The notes beneath the pieces were generated by a model. It was not told the origin of the DNA. It worked only from the letters and a program-made list of their open reading frames with translations, and searched no databases. 38,742 nt of DNA from Oscillospiraceae bacterium (GTDB lineage: Bacteria > Bacillota > Clostridia > Oscillospirales > Ruminococcaceae): assembly GCA_017435745.1 (NCBI GenBank), contig JAFSEN010000026.1:1-38742 (forward strand), in the 5' to 3' direction. Every line of letters starts with the position of its first letter. Positions within the stretch are counted from its first letter, which is position 1. Below are positions 1 through 6,799 of the stretch, piece after piece. The translations under genes and the position numbers were made by a program.

Positions 1-26
1 AATGTCACTACGGGTGGATTTTTCGT

Positions 27-53
27 CCTCTACTTCCTCTACTTCCTCTACTT
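27..53. repeat. 9-bp tandem repeat, three units
   Basis: Three perfect head-to-tail copies of CCTCTACTT, with a fourth degenerate copy running into the stop codon of the leftward gene that ends at 55. Read on the minus strand in that gene's frame, the unit encodes Glu-Glu-Val repeats immediately after the stop. The period is a multiple of three, so changes in copy number would not shift the frame. Confidence 0.9.
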
Positions 54-54
54 C

Positions 55-1053
55 CTATACATTATCAATATATTTCTCGAGTGAGTGGTTCATACTATAT
101 TTTAATATGTCTAAACATTCCTGATATCCATAGATTAATTCACGATACTCCAAGCCGCGTTTTATGGTTTGCTTATTTTTTATTCTTTCCTTATGAACCA
201 TTTTGAATTTTTTCTTATTTTCAAAATTTTTCTCTAATCTTTCAAAATCCTTTCGCTTACTTGTTTTTTCATCAACCAAAAACCTCCTAACGTAGGTTTC
301 GTAATATTCATAATTTTGCTTGTTCATCAAGTTACGAAGGTCATCATAAAGAAGTGCAAACATACAATCATAAAGTTTTCGTCCAAATAAAACTTTACCA
401 AATTCATCGAACCATTCTTCTGCGCTTGCCGTTTTTAATTCAGTATCAATTTTTCCATTTAAAACGTTTGTTTTCCTTTGAAAAGAAGCTTCACATGCTG
501 CAGCAAAAAATATGATTTCAGCAAAAGTAAATCCGGTTCTTATATTTTCTTCATAGTTAAATTTAGATTTTCTATATAACTCAATAATATATTCATCTTC
601 ATTTTCGATGTTTTCCCCGTATGTTTTTACAGAAGCAATAACATCATCATATTTTTCATTTAAGGTTTCTTTGCCCAAGTATCTTAACATGCTATTGAAG
701 GAGCCCACTTCAGAAGAGTATCTTTGAATATCATACTTTTTATCAACCGGAATCAATTGCTCAAAAGAAAGTTTTTTGTTATTCTCAACACAAACATTTT
801 CCATAGTTCTTTTGAGTCGCTTTATTGCGTTTCTATTATCATCAATAGTAAGCGTTTCTCCTGTTTTGTCATTTGCGTTCAAATAAAACAACCAATCAGT
901 TGAAGCGGTTAAAAAGAATGTTATCCGGCAAAACATTTTTGGGCCCATAGAATAATCTAATATCCATTTCTTAAAAGCCTCTTCAAGGGAATCTTTAAGG
1001 ATACTAAAATGTATTTGAGGTTTGTTTTTTTCACGCCATTCGCCCATATCCAT
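55..1053 (-). CDS. hypothetical protein, 332 aa
   Basis: Unrecognised protein, rich in Lys, Glu, Asn and Tyr, with no signal peptide or clear membrane segment, so probably cytosolic. The start is an ATG at 1053 with an AAGAAGG ribosome site 8 bases upstream. The C-terminal third (roughly residues 255-310) is highly basic. The frame ends at a TAG that lies at the edge of a GTAGAGGAA tandem array. Changing TAG to GAG would restore the repeat and keep the frame open through Glu-Val-Glu repeats to the window edge, so the gene may be truncated or may originally have continued. Base composition is AT-rich like the rest of the left 10 kb. It is divergent from the operon starting at 1234. No function is assigned. 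Confidence 0.75.
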   Translation of the reverse strand: MDMGEWREKNKPQIHFSILKDSLEEAFKKWILDYSMGPKMFCRITFFLTASTDWLFYLNANDKTGETLTIDDNRNAIKRLKRTMENVCVENNKKLSFEQLIPVDKKYDIQRYSSEVGSFNSMLRYLGKETLNEKYDDVIASVKTYGENIENEDEYIIELYRKSKFNYEENIRTGFTFAEIIFFAAACEASFQRKTNVLNGKIDTELKTASAEEWFDEFGKVLFGRKLYDCMFALLYDDLRNLMNKQNYEYYETYVRRFLVDEKTSKRKDFERLEKNFENKKKFKMVHKERIKNKQTIKRGLEYRELIYGYQECLDILKYSMNHSLEKYIDNV

Positions 1054-1167
1054 ATTGCAAACCTTCTTTCAAGAGAGCATCTAATAAAAGTATACTCCTA
1101 AAAACTTTTTGTCGTCAATATTATTACTGTATTTAACAAGTACTATAAATATATATCATTATATAGA

Positions 1168-1215
1168 CCCTCATGGAGGCAGCTATCACGCTGCCCTTCC
1201 ATGAGGGATTTTTTG
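1168..1215 (+). terminator. strong hairpin plus T-run in the leader of the DUF3846 operon
   Basis: The stem CCCTCATGGA (1168-1177) pairs with TCCATGAGGG (1198-1207). The inner stem GGCAGC/GCTGCC (1178-1183/1190-1195) extends it to 16 pairs, and TTTTTTG follows. It has the form of an intrinsic terminator, yet it lies between two divergent genes, only 18 bases before the start at 1234. It is therefore either a leader attenuator or the end of a small unannotated rightward RNA from about 1060-1167. Confidence 0.75.
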
Positions 1216-1233
1216 TTATTGGAGATGTTATTT

Positions 1234-1623
1234 ATGAAAAAAACAAAGGAAATCCGTGTTCTTATGGTTGAACCGGGAAAAGCCCCCAAAGAAGTGTTAT
1301 TAAAGACCGATTTAGATTCTCTTCAGAAAGCAGTAAGCATCGGATGCGAGGAGCAAGGCCTTATCGAGATGGTTTCCCTCGGCAGGAAATGTTCGATTCT
1401 CTGCCATGAAGAGGGGAAAATCCTCGGCTTGCCCGGAAATCGCAGAATGGGCAACGACATCATTGCGGGAGTTTTCTACATTTTTGGAGATACTCCTTCC
1501 GGCGGTATGCGTTCTTTAACTGACGAAGAGTTTGAGCACTGGTACAAAGTTTTTGAGCATCCCGAGTATTACACAGATACCGAGGTCACCGAATCCATCA
1601 TGCTCAAGTTTTTTGGTCTTTGA
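1234..1623 (+). CDS. DUF3846 domain-containing protein
   Basis: 129-aa cytosolic protein of the DUF3846 type, a family of unknown function seen mainly on Firmicutes mobile elements. Visible family features are an N-terminal strand ending in VEPGK, a LDSLQKAVS helix, then GKILGLPGNRR and a DIIAGVFYIFGD strand. The chosen start is the ATG at 1234 with GGAG nine bases upstream. An in-frame ATG at 1201 is rejected because it sits inside the leader hairpin and has no ribosome site. It is the first gene of a tightly packed rightward operon (1234-4350) ending in a serine recombinase. What the protein does is not known. Confidence 0.8.
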   Translation: MKKTKEIRVLMVEPGKAPKEVLLKTDLDSLQKAVSIGCEEQGLIEMVSLGRKCSILCHEEGKILGLPGNRRMGNDIIAGVFYIFGDTPSGGMRSLTDEEFEHWYKVFEHPEYYTDTEVTESIMLKFFGL

Positions 1624-1639
1624 GAGGGGCGTGCTCAAG

Positions 1640-1978
1640 ATGGTATATAACATCACTTCCATTCAGAATATGGAAAATTACTGCTTTATCGACGAAAGTA
1701 TCTGGAAAACAGTCCGCCGCAATGCCGAAACATTTTCTGATGAAGATGCCGGCACTTTTGAGGACGGCATTATTCTTGTGGTAGGATACGGAACACCGAC
1801 AAAGGAGCTGAAACAGAAATTTGATTACAAAAGACATATTCCGGAATATGTGGTGGAAAATGAGAACCATATCATTTCCGCCTGCTATCTTGCTAATAAC
1901 GAGTTTTGCACTGTCCTTGTGGTACATCGGGATGATGCTCCGCAGGAAATTCTGAAAGCGTTAAAGGAGGGATGCTGA
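1640..1978 (+). CDS. hypothetical protein, 112 aa
   Basis: Small acidic protein, not recognised. It starts at the ATG at 1640 behind a GAGAGGGG ribosome site; a GTG at 1631 is in frame but too close to that site. The gene lies 16 bases after the DUF3846 gene and one base before the DpnD/PcfM-like gene, so it is co-transcribed. A run of hydrophobic strand residues near positions 40-48 (GIILVVGYG) and a C-terminal EILKALKEGC helix suggest a compact alpha/beta fold. No signal peptide. Function unknown; the context is mobile-element accessory genes. Confidence 0.75.
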   Translation: MVYNITSIQNMENYCFIDESIWKTVRRNAETFSDEDAGTFEDGIILVVGYGTPTKELKQKFDYKRHIPEYVVENENHIISACYLANNEFCTVLVVHRDDAPQEILKALKEGC

Positions 1979-1979
1979 T

Positions 1980-2141
1980 ATGAAATATTCCGTTATCGTT
2001 ACCGAAACTCTTGCACAGAGAGTAAACATCGAAGCCGAATCCGAAGAAGAAGCATTGGAACTCGCTGAGGAAATGTACTACAACAGTGATATCATCCTTG
2101 ACTGCGACGACTTCGTTTCCGCAACTTTTGAAACCGATTAA
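1980..2141 (+). CDS. DpnD/PcfM-like small protein
   Basis: 53-aa protein starting at the ATG at 1980, one base after the previous stop, with an AGGAGGG ribosome site in the end of the previous gene. The pattern matches the DpnD/PcfM C-terminal-like family: an N-terminal strand (KYSVIVTETLAQRVNIEAES), an EEEALELAEEMY helix, then a strand and an acidic DCDDFV motif. Relatives occur beside the DpnII restriction system of Streptococcus and in the conjugation region of plasmid pCF10, but the molecular role is unresolved. No restriction enzyme is visible here. Confidence 0.75.
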   Translation: MKYSVIVTETLAQRVNIEAESEEEALELAEEMYYNSDIILDCDDFVSATFETD

Positions 2142-2157
2142 GAAAGGAACCCAAACT

Positions 2158-2736
2158 ATGATTACCGAGAAAGATATCATCAAATGTGAATCCGTGTTTT
2201 CCGATGACCGCATGCACCGCTTTTTATGGAAACGTGTATGGAACAAAGACAAGCCCATGACTGCAGTAATTATGCTTAACCCCTGCCACGCAGACAATAT
2301 CATGGTTGATACCACCACGGCACTTGTTGTAAACAATATCGCAAGACTTGAACATTATGGCGGCGTCCAGATTGTGAATCTCTTTTCTCAGCTTACTCCC
2401 AAACTTAATTTCAGGTGGAATTCTCCCGCCGAACTTAACGATCCGCAGAATGACAGCTATATTCTGAAAGCCGCAGAGGAATGCCAGCTTGTGATTCTTG
2501 CCTGGGGAAAGGGCGCCGACAGTAATGCCAACATTGAAGAAAGGGCGATTGAAGTTATCAACCTCCTTCAAAAATACAAAGAAAAACTTTTCGTTATCTC
2601 GGACGAAACCGGCAGAAGCGGCCTTCATCCTCTTACTCCTGCATTAAGAAACGGTTGGGTACTCGAACCTTTTATCCCGAAAGAAAACTCTCCGGAACAA
2701 AACGCCTCCGATAACAATATTGTTCCTGCCGTATAA
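2158..2736 (+). CDS. DUF1643 domain-containing protein
   Basis: 192-aa cytosolic protein with the DUF1643 layout: an N-terminal RMHRFLWKRVW segment, then AVIMLNPCHAD followed by DTTT, a GGVQIVNLFS strand, and the conserved VILAWGKGAD region near residue 120. It ends with a HPLTPALRNG motif and a polar tail. DUF1643 proteins occur widely on phages and integrative elements; their function is not established. The start at 2158 follows an AAAGG site, and the gene is 16 bases after the DpnD/PcfM-like gene in the same operon. Confidence 0.85.
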   Translation: MITEKDIIKCESVFSDDRMHRFLWKRVWNKDKPMTAVIMLNPCHADNIMVDTTTALVVNNIARLEHYGGVQIVNLFSQLTPKLNFRWNSPAELNDPQNDSYILKAAEECQLVILAWGKGADSNANIEERAIEVINLLQKYKEKLFVISDETGRSGLHPLTPALRNGWVLEPFIPKENSPEQNASDNNIVPAV

Positions 2737-2772
2737 CCGCGGCAGGAACATACAAAGAGGTGAAAAGAATCT

Positions 2773-4350
2773 ATGATCCGTACTAATCACCGCGCCGCCC
2801 TCTACGCAAGATTCTCAAGCGCAAATCAGCGTGAGGAATCAATTGCAGCCCAAATGCGTGCCATGGAAGATTACTGCCAACGAAACAACATCGTAGTTGT
2901 CAGCAGATATTCCGACGAAGCAAGGTCCGCAACCACGGATAAACGGCCGGATTTTCAGCGTATGATAGCAGACAGTTCTGAGCGAAACTTTGATATGGTT
3001 CTGGTACACAAGCTTGACCGTTTCAGCCGCAACCGCTATGACAGCGCCATCTATCAGCGTCAGCTGAAAAAGAACGGCGTAACTCTCTACAGCGTTCTTG
3101 AAAATCTCGATGACAGCCCGGAAAGTATTATGATGCAGTCGGTACTTGAAGGAATGGCTGAGTACTACTCACAAAACTTAGCAAGAGAAGTACAAAAAGG
3201 AATGAAAGAAAATGCTCTCCAGGCAAAAGCAACGGGAGGCATAGCCCCTTTAGGCTTCGACGTTGACCCAGAAACAAGAAAGTATGTAATAAACGAAAAG
3301 GAAGCAGAAGCAGTAAGAATCATATTCTCCATGTATGCAAAAGGGTATGGATATTCCGCAATTATGGACGAACTCAACGACAAAGGATTCACCACAAAGA
3401 CAGGAAAACATTTTACAAAGTCAGGGTTTTATTCTATTCTCACCAACCCGAAATACAATGGTACCTATGTTTACAATAGAAGAACAGCCAAGGCTCCGGA
3501 CGGAACAAGAAACAACCATACCTATAAAGACATTTCAGATATGATCATCGTTGAGGGAGGCTGTCCTCGTATCATTGACGAGGAAACTTTCAAAGCTGTT
3601 GCAAAGCGCATTAAGGAAAACAAGCACAGCGGCGGGCGTGTTTCCAAACACGAAAAAGAGCAATATTTGCTGACGGGGAAAGTGCGCTGTATGGATTGCA
3701 AACACTCAATGGCAGGGAACATGAGGTTCAGTGGCAGGAACAAGGAAAAATATGTTACCTATCGTTGTCCTACCAACAGAAGGTTCTGTTCCAATAAAGA
3801 AATCAGCCGTGACTATCTTGAACGATATACCATTCATCTTCTTGAAACACATATTTTCAACAGCAAGGCTCTCGGAAGAATCAAGAAAGATATCCTTAAA
3901 TATTCATCCACTGCAGAAACCATACTCAAACAGGACTATTCCGTGATTGATGCAGATATCGAAAGAAACGCCGAGGAACTCAAGAACATTGCCGATGCAG
4001 TCGCCGCTGGGCTTCTCTCTTCTGCCTTGGTGGAACGTCTTAACCAACTTGAGGAAGAAAAACAGGAACTTGCAGACCGACGGTCGAGGCTTGCTTCCTT
4101 ATCCCAAAATTCATCCACAGAGATTGACACCGGCCTTATTCTCTCCGAGTATGCCGCACTAAGAAAAACGCCATCAAACCCCGAATACAAAACTTTCATC
4201 CGCAGTTTTATAGACCGCATAGAGGCAGGAAGGTACACACTTGTATTCATACTTAAAACAGGACTTGACATATATCCCAATCTTGACACTTCCATTACAG
4301 TCCGAAGACAGGAAATCTATGAATACGGAAAGAAGGCAACCACCGCTTAG
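2773..4350 (+). CDS. large serine recombinase (site-specific integrase/resolvase family)
   Basis: 525-aa large serine recombinase, the type that integrates and excises phages and integrative elements through a 5'-phosphoserine intermediate. The N-terminal resolvase domain (about 7-150) carries the nucleophile context YARFSS (Ser15 the likely catalytic serine), the RPDFQRM motif, and VHKLDRFSRN near 78-87. A recombinase domain follows (about 155-280), then a zinc ribbon (Cys306, Cys309, Cys332, Cys339), a coiled-coil segment (about 385-445) and a C-terminal domain. The ribosome site AAAGAGGTG precedes the ATG. It is full length for the family and looks intact. It is last in the 1234-4350 operon and probably the recombinase of the element covering part of the left 10 kb. 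Attachment sites were not found by eye. Confidence 0.95.
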   Translation: MIRTNHRAALYARFSSANQREESIAAQMRAMEDYCQRNNIVVVSRYSDEARSATTDKRPDFQRMIADSSERNFDMVLVHKLDRFSRNRYDSAIYQRQLKKNGVTLYSVLENLDDSPESIMMQSVLEGMAEYYSQNLAREVQKGMKENALQAKATGGIAPLGFDVDPETRKYVINEKEAEAVRIIFSMYAKGYGYSAIMDELNDKGFTTKTGKHFTKSGFYSILTNPKYNGTYVYNRRTAKAPDGTRNNHTYKDISDMIIVEGGCPRIIDEETFKAVAKRIKENKHSGGRVSKHEKEQYLLTGKVRCMDCKHSMAGNMRFSGRNKEKYVTYRCPTNRRFCSNKEISRDYLERYTIHLLETHIFNSKALGRIKKDILKYSSTAETILKQDYSVIDADIERNAEELKNIADAVAAGLLSSALVERLNQLEEEKQELADRRSRLASLSQNSSTEIDTGLILSEYAALRKTPSNPEYKTFIRSFIDRIEAGRYTLVFILKTGLDIYPNLDTSITVRRQEIYEYGKKATTA

Positions 4351-4396
4351 GATAGTTGCCCTCTTTTACTTTTTGTATTTTACTACTTCAAATATA

Positions 4397-4777
4397 CTAA
4401 TTGTTTGCAAGGAATTCCGTATATAATTCTGCAGTGGTTTCATCATCAATGATTTCATAGTCCCACAGCTTGTGAACATACTTTTTGAAGTTCTCATCTG
4501 ACATAGACTTCGGCTTTCCTTTGCTGTCTGTTTCAAGAACGATAAAGGTTCCGAAAATATTTGTACCGTCCACCATGCGGTTGAACTCAAGGTCAAACAT
4601 ATCAAGGATAACAGGATAGACGGCGTAGACGTTTTCGTCCATCCTTTTGATCTTCGCGTTGTCACTTGTGAGTTTATCTCCGCCGACAGACAAAAGAATA
4701 GCCTCACGAGTAGGATAGATGTAAGCAGCATCTGGAATCTCGCAAGGCTTGATTTTGATTATTCTTATCTTTTTCAA
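4397..4777 (-). CDS. hypothetical protein, 126 aa
   Basis: Small protein, start TTG at 4777 with a GGGAGGTG ribosome site; no ATG fits. It has an N-terminal IRIIKIKPCE strand, a VYPVILDMFDLEFNRMVDGT segment and a strand GTFIVLET. This order loosely recalls DUF3846 proteins (compare the gene at 1234), but similarity by eye is weak and I do not assign it. It is the last of three closely spaced leftward genes (5331 to 4397) converging with the serine recombinase gene. Confidence 0.65.
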   Translation of the reverse strand: MKKIRIIKIKPCEIPDAAYIYPTREAILLSVGGDKLTSDNAKIKRMDENVYAVYPVILDMFDLEFNRMVDGTNIFGTFIVLETDSKGKPKSMSDENFKKYVHKLWDYEIIDDETTAELYTEFLANN

Positions 4778-4792
4778 GGCAAGGCACCTCCC

Positions 4793-5002
4793 TCAGTCCA
4801 ATGGAAATCTTTCACATTCTGCATCAGAAAGAAGCTTTTCAAGTTCATCTCTTTCAACAAACATTCTGTTGCCGATGATCCTTATATTTAAGTATTTCTT
4901 TGCAAGAGTGCGTATCTTCTTTTTACTTATGGGGAGGTATTCCTTTTGTATGTCCTCGATACTCAGATATTTTCTTTTAACGGTAGTGTTTTTGTTTATT
5001 AT
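4793..5002 (-). CDS. excisionase-like helix-turn-helix protein, 69 aa
   Basis: A 70-codon frame encodes a small basic protein with the layout of Tn916-type excisionases: YLSIEDIQKEYLPISKKKIR, then RTLAKKY, then a GNRMFVERDELEKLL wing and helix. Such proteins bind and bend DNA at attachment sites or act as regulators. No ATG, GTG or TTG precedes the domain. The best start is an ATA (5000-5002) overlapping the TAA of the upstream gene and placed 5-6 bases after an AAAGGGGGT site. This would be an unusual start with translational coupling. Found by translating the gap between two genes; the start is uncertain. Confidence 0.65.
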   Translation of the reverse strand: MINKNTTVKRKYLSIEDIQKEYLPISKKKIRTLAKKYLNIRIIGNRMFVERDELEKLLSDAECERFPLD

Positions 5003-5331
5003 AAATGACCCCCTTTGGAGTTATTTTTTATTACTCCCTTTTTGATAGGAATGTTGGAATCTTCGCTTGAATACAGTTTACCTTCAAAAAGTCTGAAAGT
5101 CGTAATCTGTCTTCCAAGCTTCTTCAGGTCATCAATACCTGCAAGTTCTCTCCCGATTCTTACTGATTCTGACTGCGTAAGCATATCTGTTGAATAGTGA
5201 TCCTTGAACACCTTTGGGTGTTTACCCGGAGCTACCCTGTTTATAGCATCAACTATTTCCTGCTCGTAATCTCTTAAATCAATATTATCATCAGGGAAAG
5301 CAAGTCTGAATTTCTTCCTGAACAGCATCAT
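4999..5331 (-). CDS. hypothetical protein, 110 aa
   Basis: Basic, unrecognised protein. The ATG at 5331 follows an AAAGAGGTG ribosome site; a GTG at 5340 is also in frame but overlaps that site. It has a conserved-looking N-terminal half (FPDDNIDLRDYEQEIVDAIN) and a central NRVAPGKHPKVFKDHY segment. The end overlaps the start of the excisionase-like frame, so the two are probably coupled. It faces the AATTACGTGAA box cluster upstream and could be controlled from it. Function unknown. Confidence 0.65.
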   Translation of the reverse strand: MMLFRKKFRLAFPDDNIDLRDYEQEIVDAINRVAPGKHPKVFKDHYSTDMLTQSESVRIGRELAGIDDLKKLGRQITTFRLFEGKLYSSEDSNIPIKKGVIKNNSKGGHL

Positions 5332-5467
5332 AAGTGTCACCTCTTTTCTATTTTGAATTTATCCCTAAAATTTAACACTATTAATTTGTTAGTTGATTTT
5401 TGTTTTTAAACGTTTAAAAATGTGTCCACCCGCTCCTTTTTGCGGATTTACGTATCTTTTACATAAG

Positions 5468-5564
5468 TTTCACGTAATTTTTCGCAAGAATTACGTGAAA
5501 ATTTACGCTTGTTTATGGCGGAGTTATGCGGCCAAACTCATCAAATTACGTGAATTACGTGAAA
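5468..5564. repeat. AATTACGTGAA box cluster (iteron- or operator-like)
   Basis: Four copies of one motif in 97 bases. TTTCACGTAATT (5468-5479) and AATTACGTGAAA (5489-5500) form a perfect 12-bp inverted repeat with a 9-base spacer. Two overlapping direct copies, AATTACGTGAA (5544-5554) and AATTACGTGAAA (5553-5564), have a 9-bp period. A weaker TTTACGT occurs near 5450. The cluster lies between the divergent genes at 5331 and 5737. It could be an operator for a dimeric regulator, a recombination or replication site, or the binding site of the excisionase-like protein. Confidence 0.8.
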
Positions 5565-5645
5565 TTTTTCGATAGGAATGCAAATTATGGAGAGAAGTGT
5601 CAGCAGCTTCACTTTCGATCCCAACAAGGGATTTTTATATATAAA

Positions 5646-5693
5646 AAGGGAATAAGCGGCAGCCATGCTCCCGCTTATTCCCTTATATTTTTG
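5646..5693 (+). terminator. hairpin plus T-run upstream of the DUF6809 gene
   Basis: A perfect 14-bp stem AAGGGAATAAGCGG / CCGCTTATTCCCTT (5646-5659/5671-5684) with an 11-base loop, then ATATTTTT. It lies 44 bases before the start at 5737 and between divergent genes, so it ends no visible gene. A shorter ATCCC/GGGAT hairpin with a T-run sits at about 5619-5638. Either a small RNA runs from the box cluster to here, or this is a leader attenuator. Confidence 0.7.
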
Positions 5694-5736
5694 TTCGATT
5701 ATTTTCGATTATTACGTTAGAAACGGAGGTTTATTT

Positions 5737-6042
5737 ATGCCAAGCTTTATTGAAGAACTGTTTTATGGAAACATCGATCCCCAAGAAAGGAGTATCAAGA
5801 AAAACAGGAAGGTACGAAGAGAAATGAAAATCTTATCAGAAAACGAGGACTATCTTCTCAAAGAACTTGCCGGAGAACCGCAAAAGCGATTCCTTGAATA
5901 CGTTGATGCCTGGGGCATCGTAAACGGAGAATCAACCCTTGACAGCTTTATCCAAGGTTTTAAGATCGGGGCAAGATTTGCTTATGATACTTTTGTTTCC
6001 GAAGAAGCGCCTTTTGAGGATTTGCTGAAAGAAAAAAAGTAA
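5737..6042 (+). CDS. DUF6809 family protein, 101 aa
   Basis: Small cytosolic protein resembling DUF6809, a short Firmicutes family of unknown function. The N-terminal IEELFYGNIDPQERS motif is followed by a long helical region and a C-terminal FIQGFKIGARFAYD segment, as in that family. The start is certain (GGAGG eight to twelve bases upstream). It is a single-gene unit with a terminator-like hairpin in its leader and its own terminator at 6089. Confidence 0.75.
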   Translation: MPSFIEELFYGNIDPQERSIKKNRKVRREMKILSENEDYLLKELAGEPQKRFLEYVDAWGIVNGESTLDSFIQGFKIGARFAYDTFVSEEAPFEDLLKEKK

Positions 6043-6088
6043 AAGAGCTTGAGCATCGTACTCAAATTCCTAATTTGGTAATCTTACT

Positions 6089-6120
6089 AAAAAAGAAGCG
6101 GTAAAAACCGCTTCTTTTTT
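6089..6120. terminator. bidirectional intrinsic terminator
   Basis: AAAAAAGAAGCGGT / ACCGCTTCTTTTTT with a four-base loop. It separates the rightward DUF6809 gene from the end of the leftward zinc-ribbon operon at 6122 and has T-runs on both strands. Confidence 0.9.
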
Positions 6121-6121
6121 C

Positions 6122-6784
6122 TTAATACGAGTAACAATCTACAAGATACCACTTACCAGATATTTTAGCAATTATAATGGTATCATACGATACTACTTCT
6201 TCTATACCTTTCCCCGAAACACTAATTTCTATGGATATTTCAGCTGCTTCACTTATTTTTCCAAGTATATCATCCGGATAATAATATCCCAGGGCAAAAT
6301 ATATATCTTCCTTATCATCGGTCGTTTCTACATAATCTATGACATAGCTGTATTTCCACTTCCTTCCGAAAGTCTCTTTATAAACATCCTGTGAATAGTC
6401 CAATATTTCTTGGTATTCTTTTGCTAATTCTTTCTTGTTCTCACCCGATATTTCAAAAGTACTTTTGTGGAAAAGGTTAACGAGATCTTTTCCGCTGTCG
6501 CCCATTGCCGCATCCACATATTTGTCCGCAAATTTCTCATAGCTTTTTCCTCCGAATAAAGAGAACATGCTGATTATCAATATTACAGCTAATATGACGC
6601 CGGTAGCATATACTATGATTTTTTTATTTATAAATGATTTTGGGGGAATTGTTGCAGTACTTTCTAAATTAGAAACTTGGGTTTCAGTAACCACAGTTTC
6701 TTCACCCATCACCATACTCATTCCACATTTAGGACAGAATTTTGCATTGTCCTTAATCTCAGCACCACATTTTGCGCAAAACAT
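6122..6784 (-). CDS. zinc-ribbon single-pass membrane protein, 220 aa
   Basis: Starts with a zinc ribbon (Cys3, Cys6, Cys17, Cys20), then a polar Thr/Ser-rich linker, one transmembrane helix (about 56-77) and a roughly 140-residue domain of mixed helix and strand that ends in GKWYLVDCYSY. That ending recalls NTF2-like/DUF4878-type extracytoplasmic domains. With the basic KK before the helix, the ribbon should be cytosolic and the C-terminal domain outside. It is the last gene of a five-gene operon (9334 to 6122), 15 bases after the 589-aa protein, which has the same kind of ribbon at its C-terminus. Function unknown. Confidence 0.8.
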   Translation of the reverse strand: MFCAKCGAEIKDNAKFCPKCGMSMVMGEETVVTETQVSNLESTATIPPKSFINKKIIVYATGVILAVILIISMFSLFGGKSYEKFADKYVDAAMGDSGKDLVNLFHKSTFEISGENKKELAKEYQEILDYSQDVYKETFGRKWKYSYVIDYVETTDDKEDIYFALGYYYPDDILGKISEAAEISIEISVSGKGIEEVVSYDTIIIAKISGKWYLVDCYSY

Positions 6785-6799
6785 TTTTTATTTCTCCTT

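Noticed and set aside
27-53. Tandem repeat as a CRISPR array
   Set aside because: Units are 9 bp with no spacers; no CRISPR array or cas gene is visible anywhere in the window.
5393-5720. Small plus-strand frames across the AATTACGTGAA boxes
   Set aside because: No ribosome sites, and the sequence is explained by repeats and hairpins.
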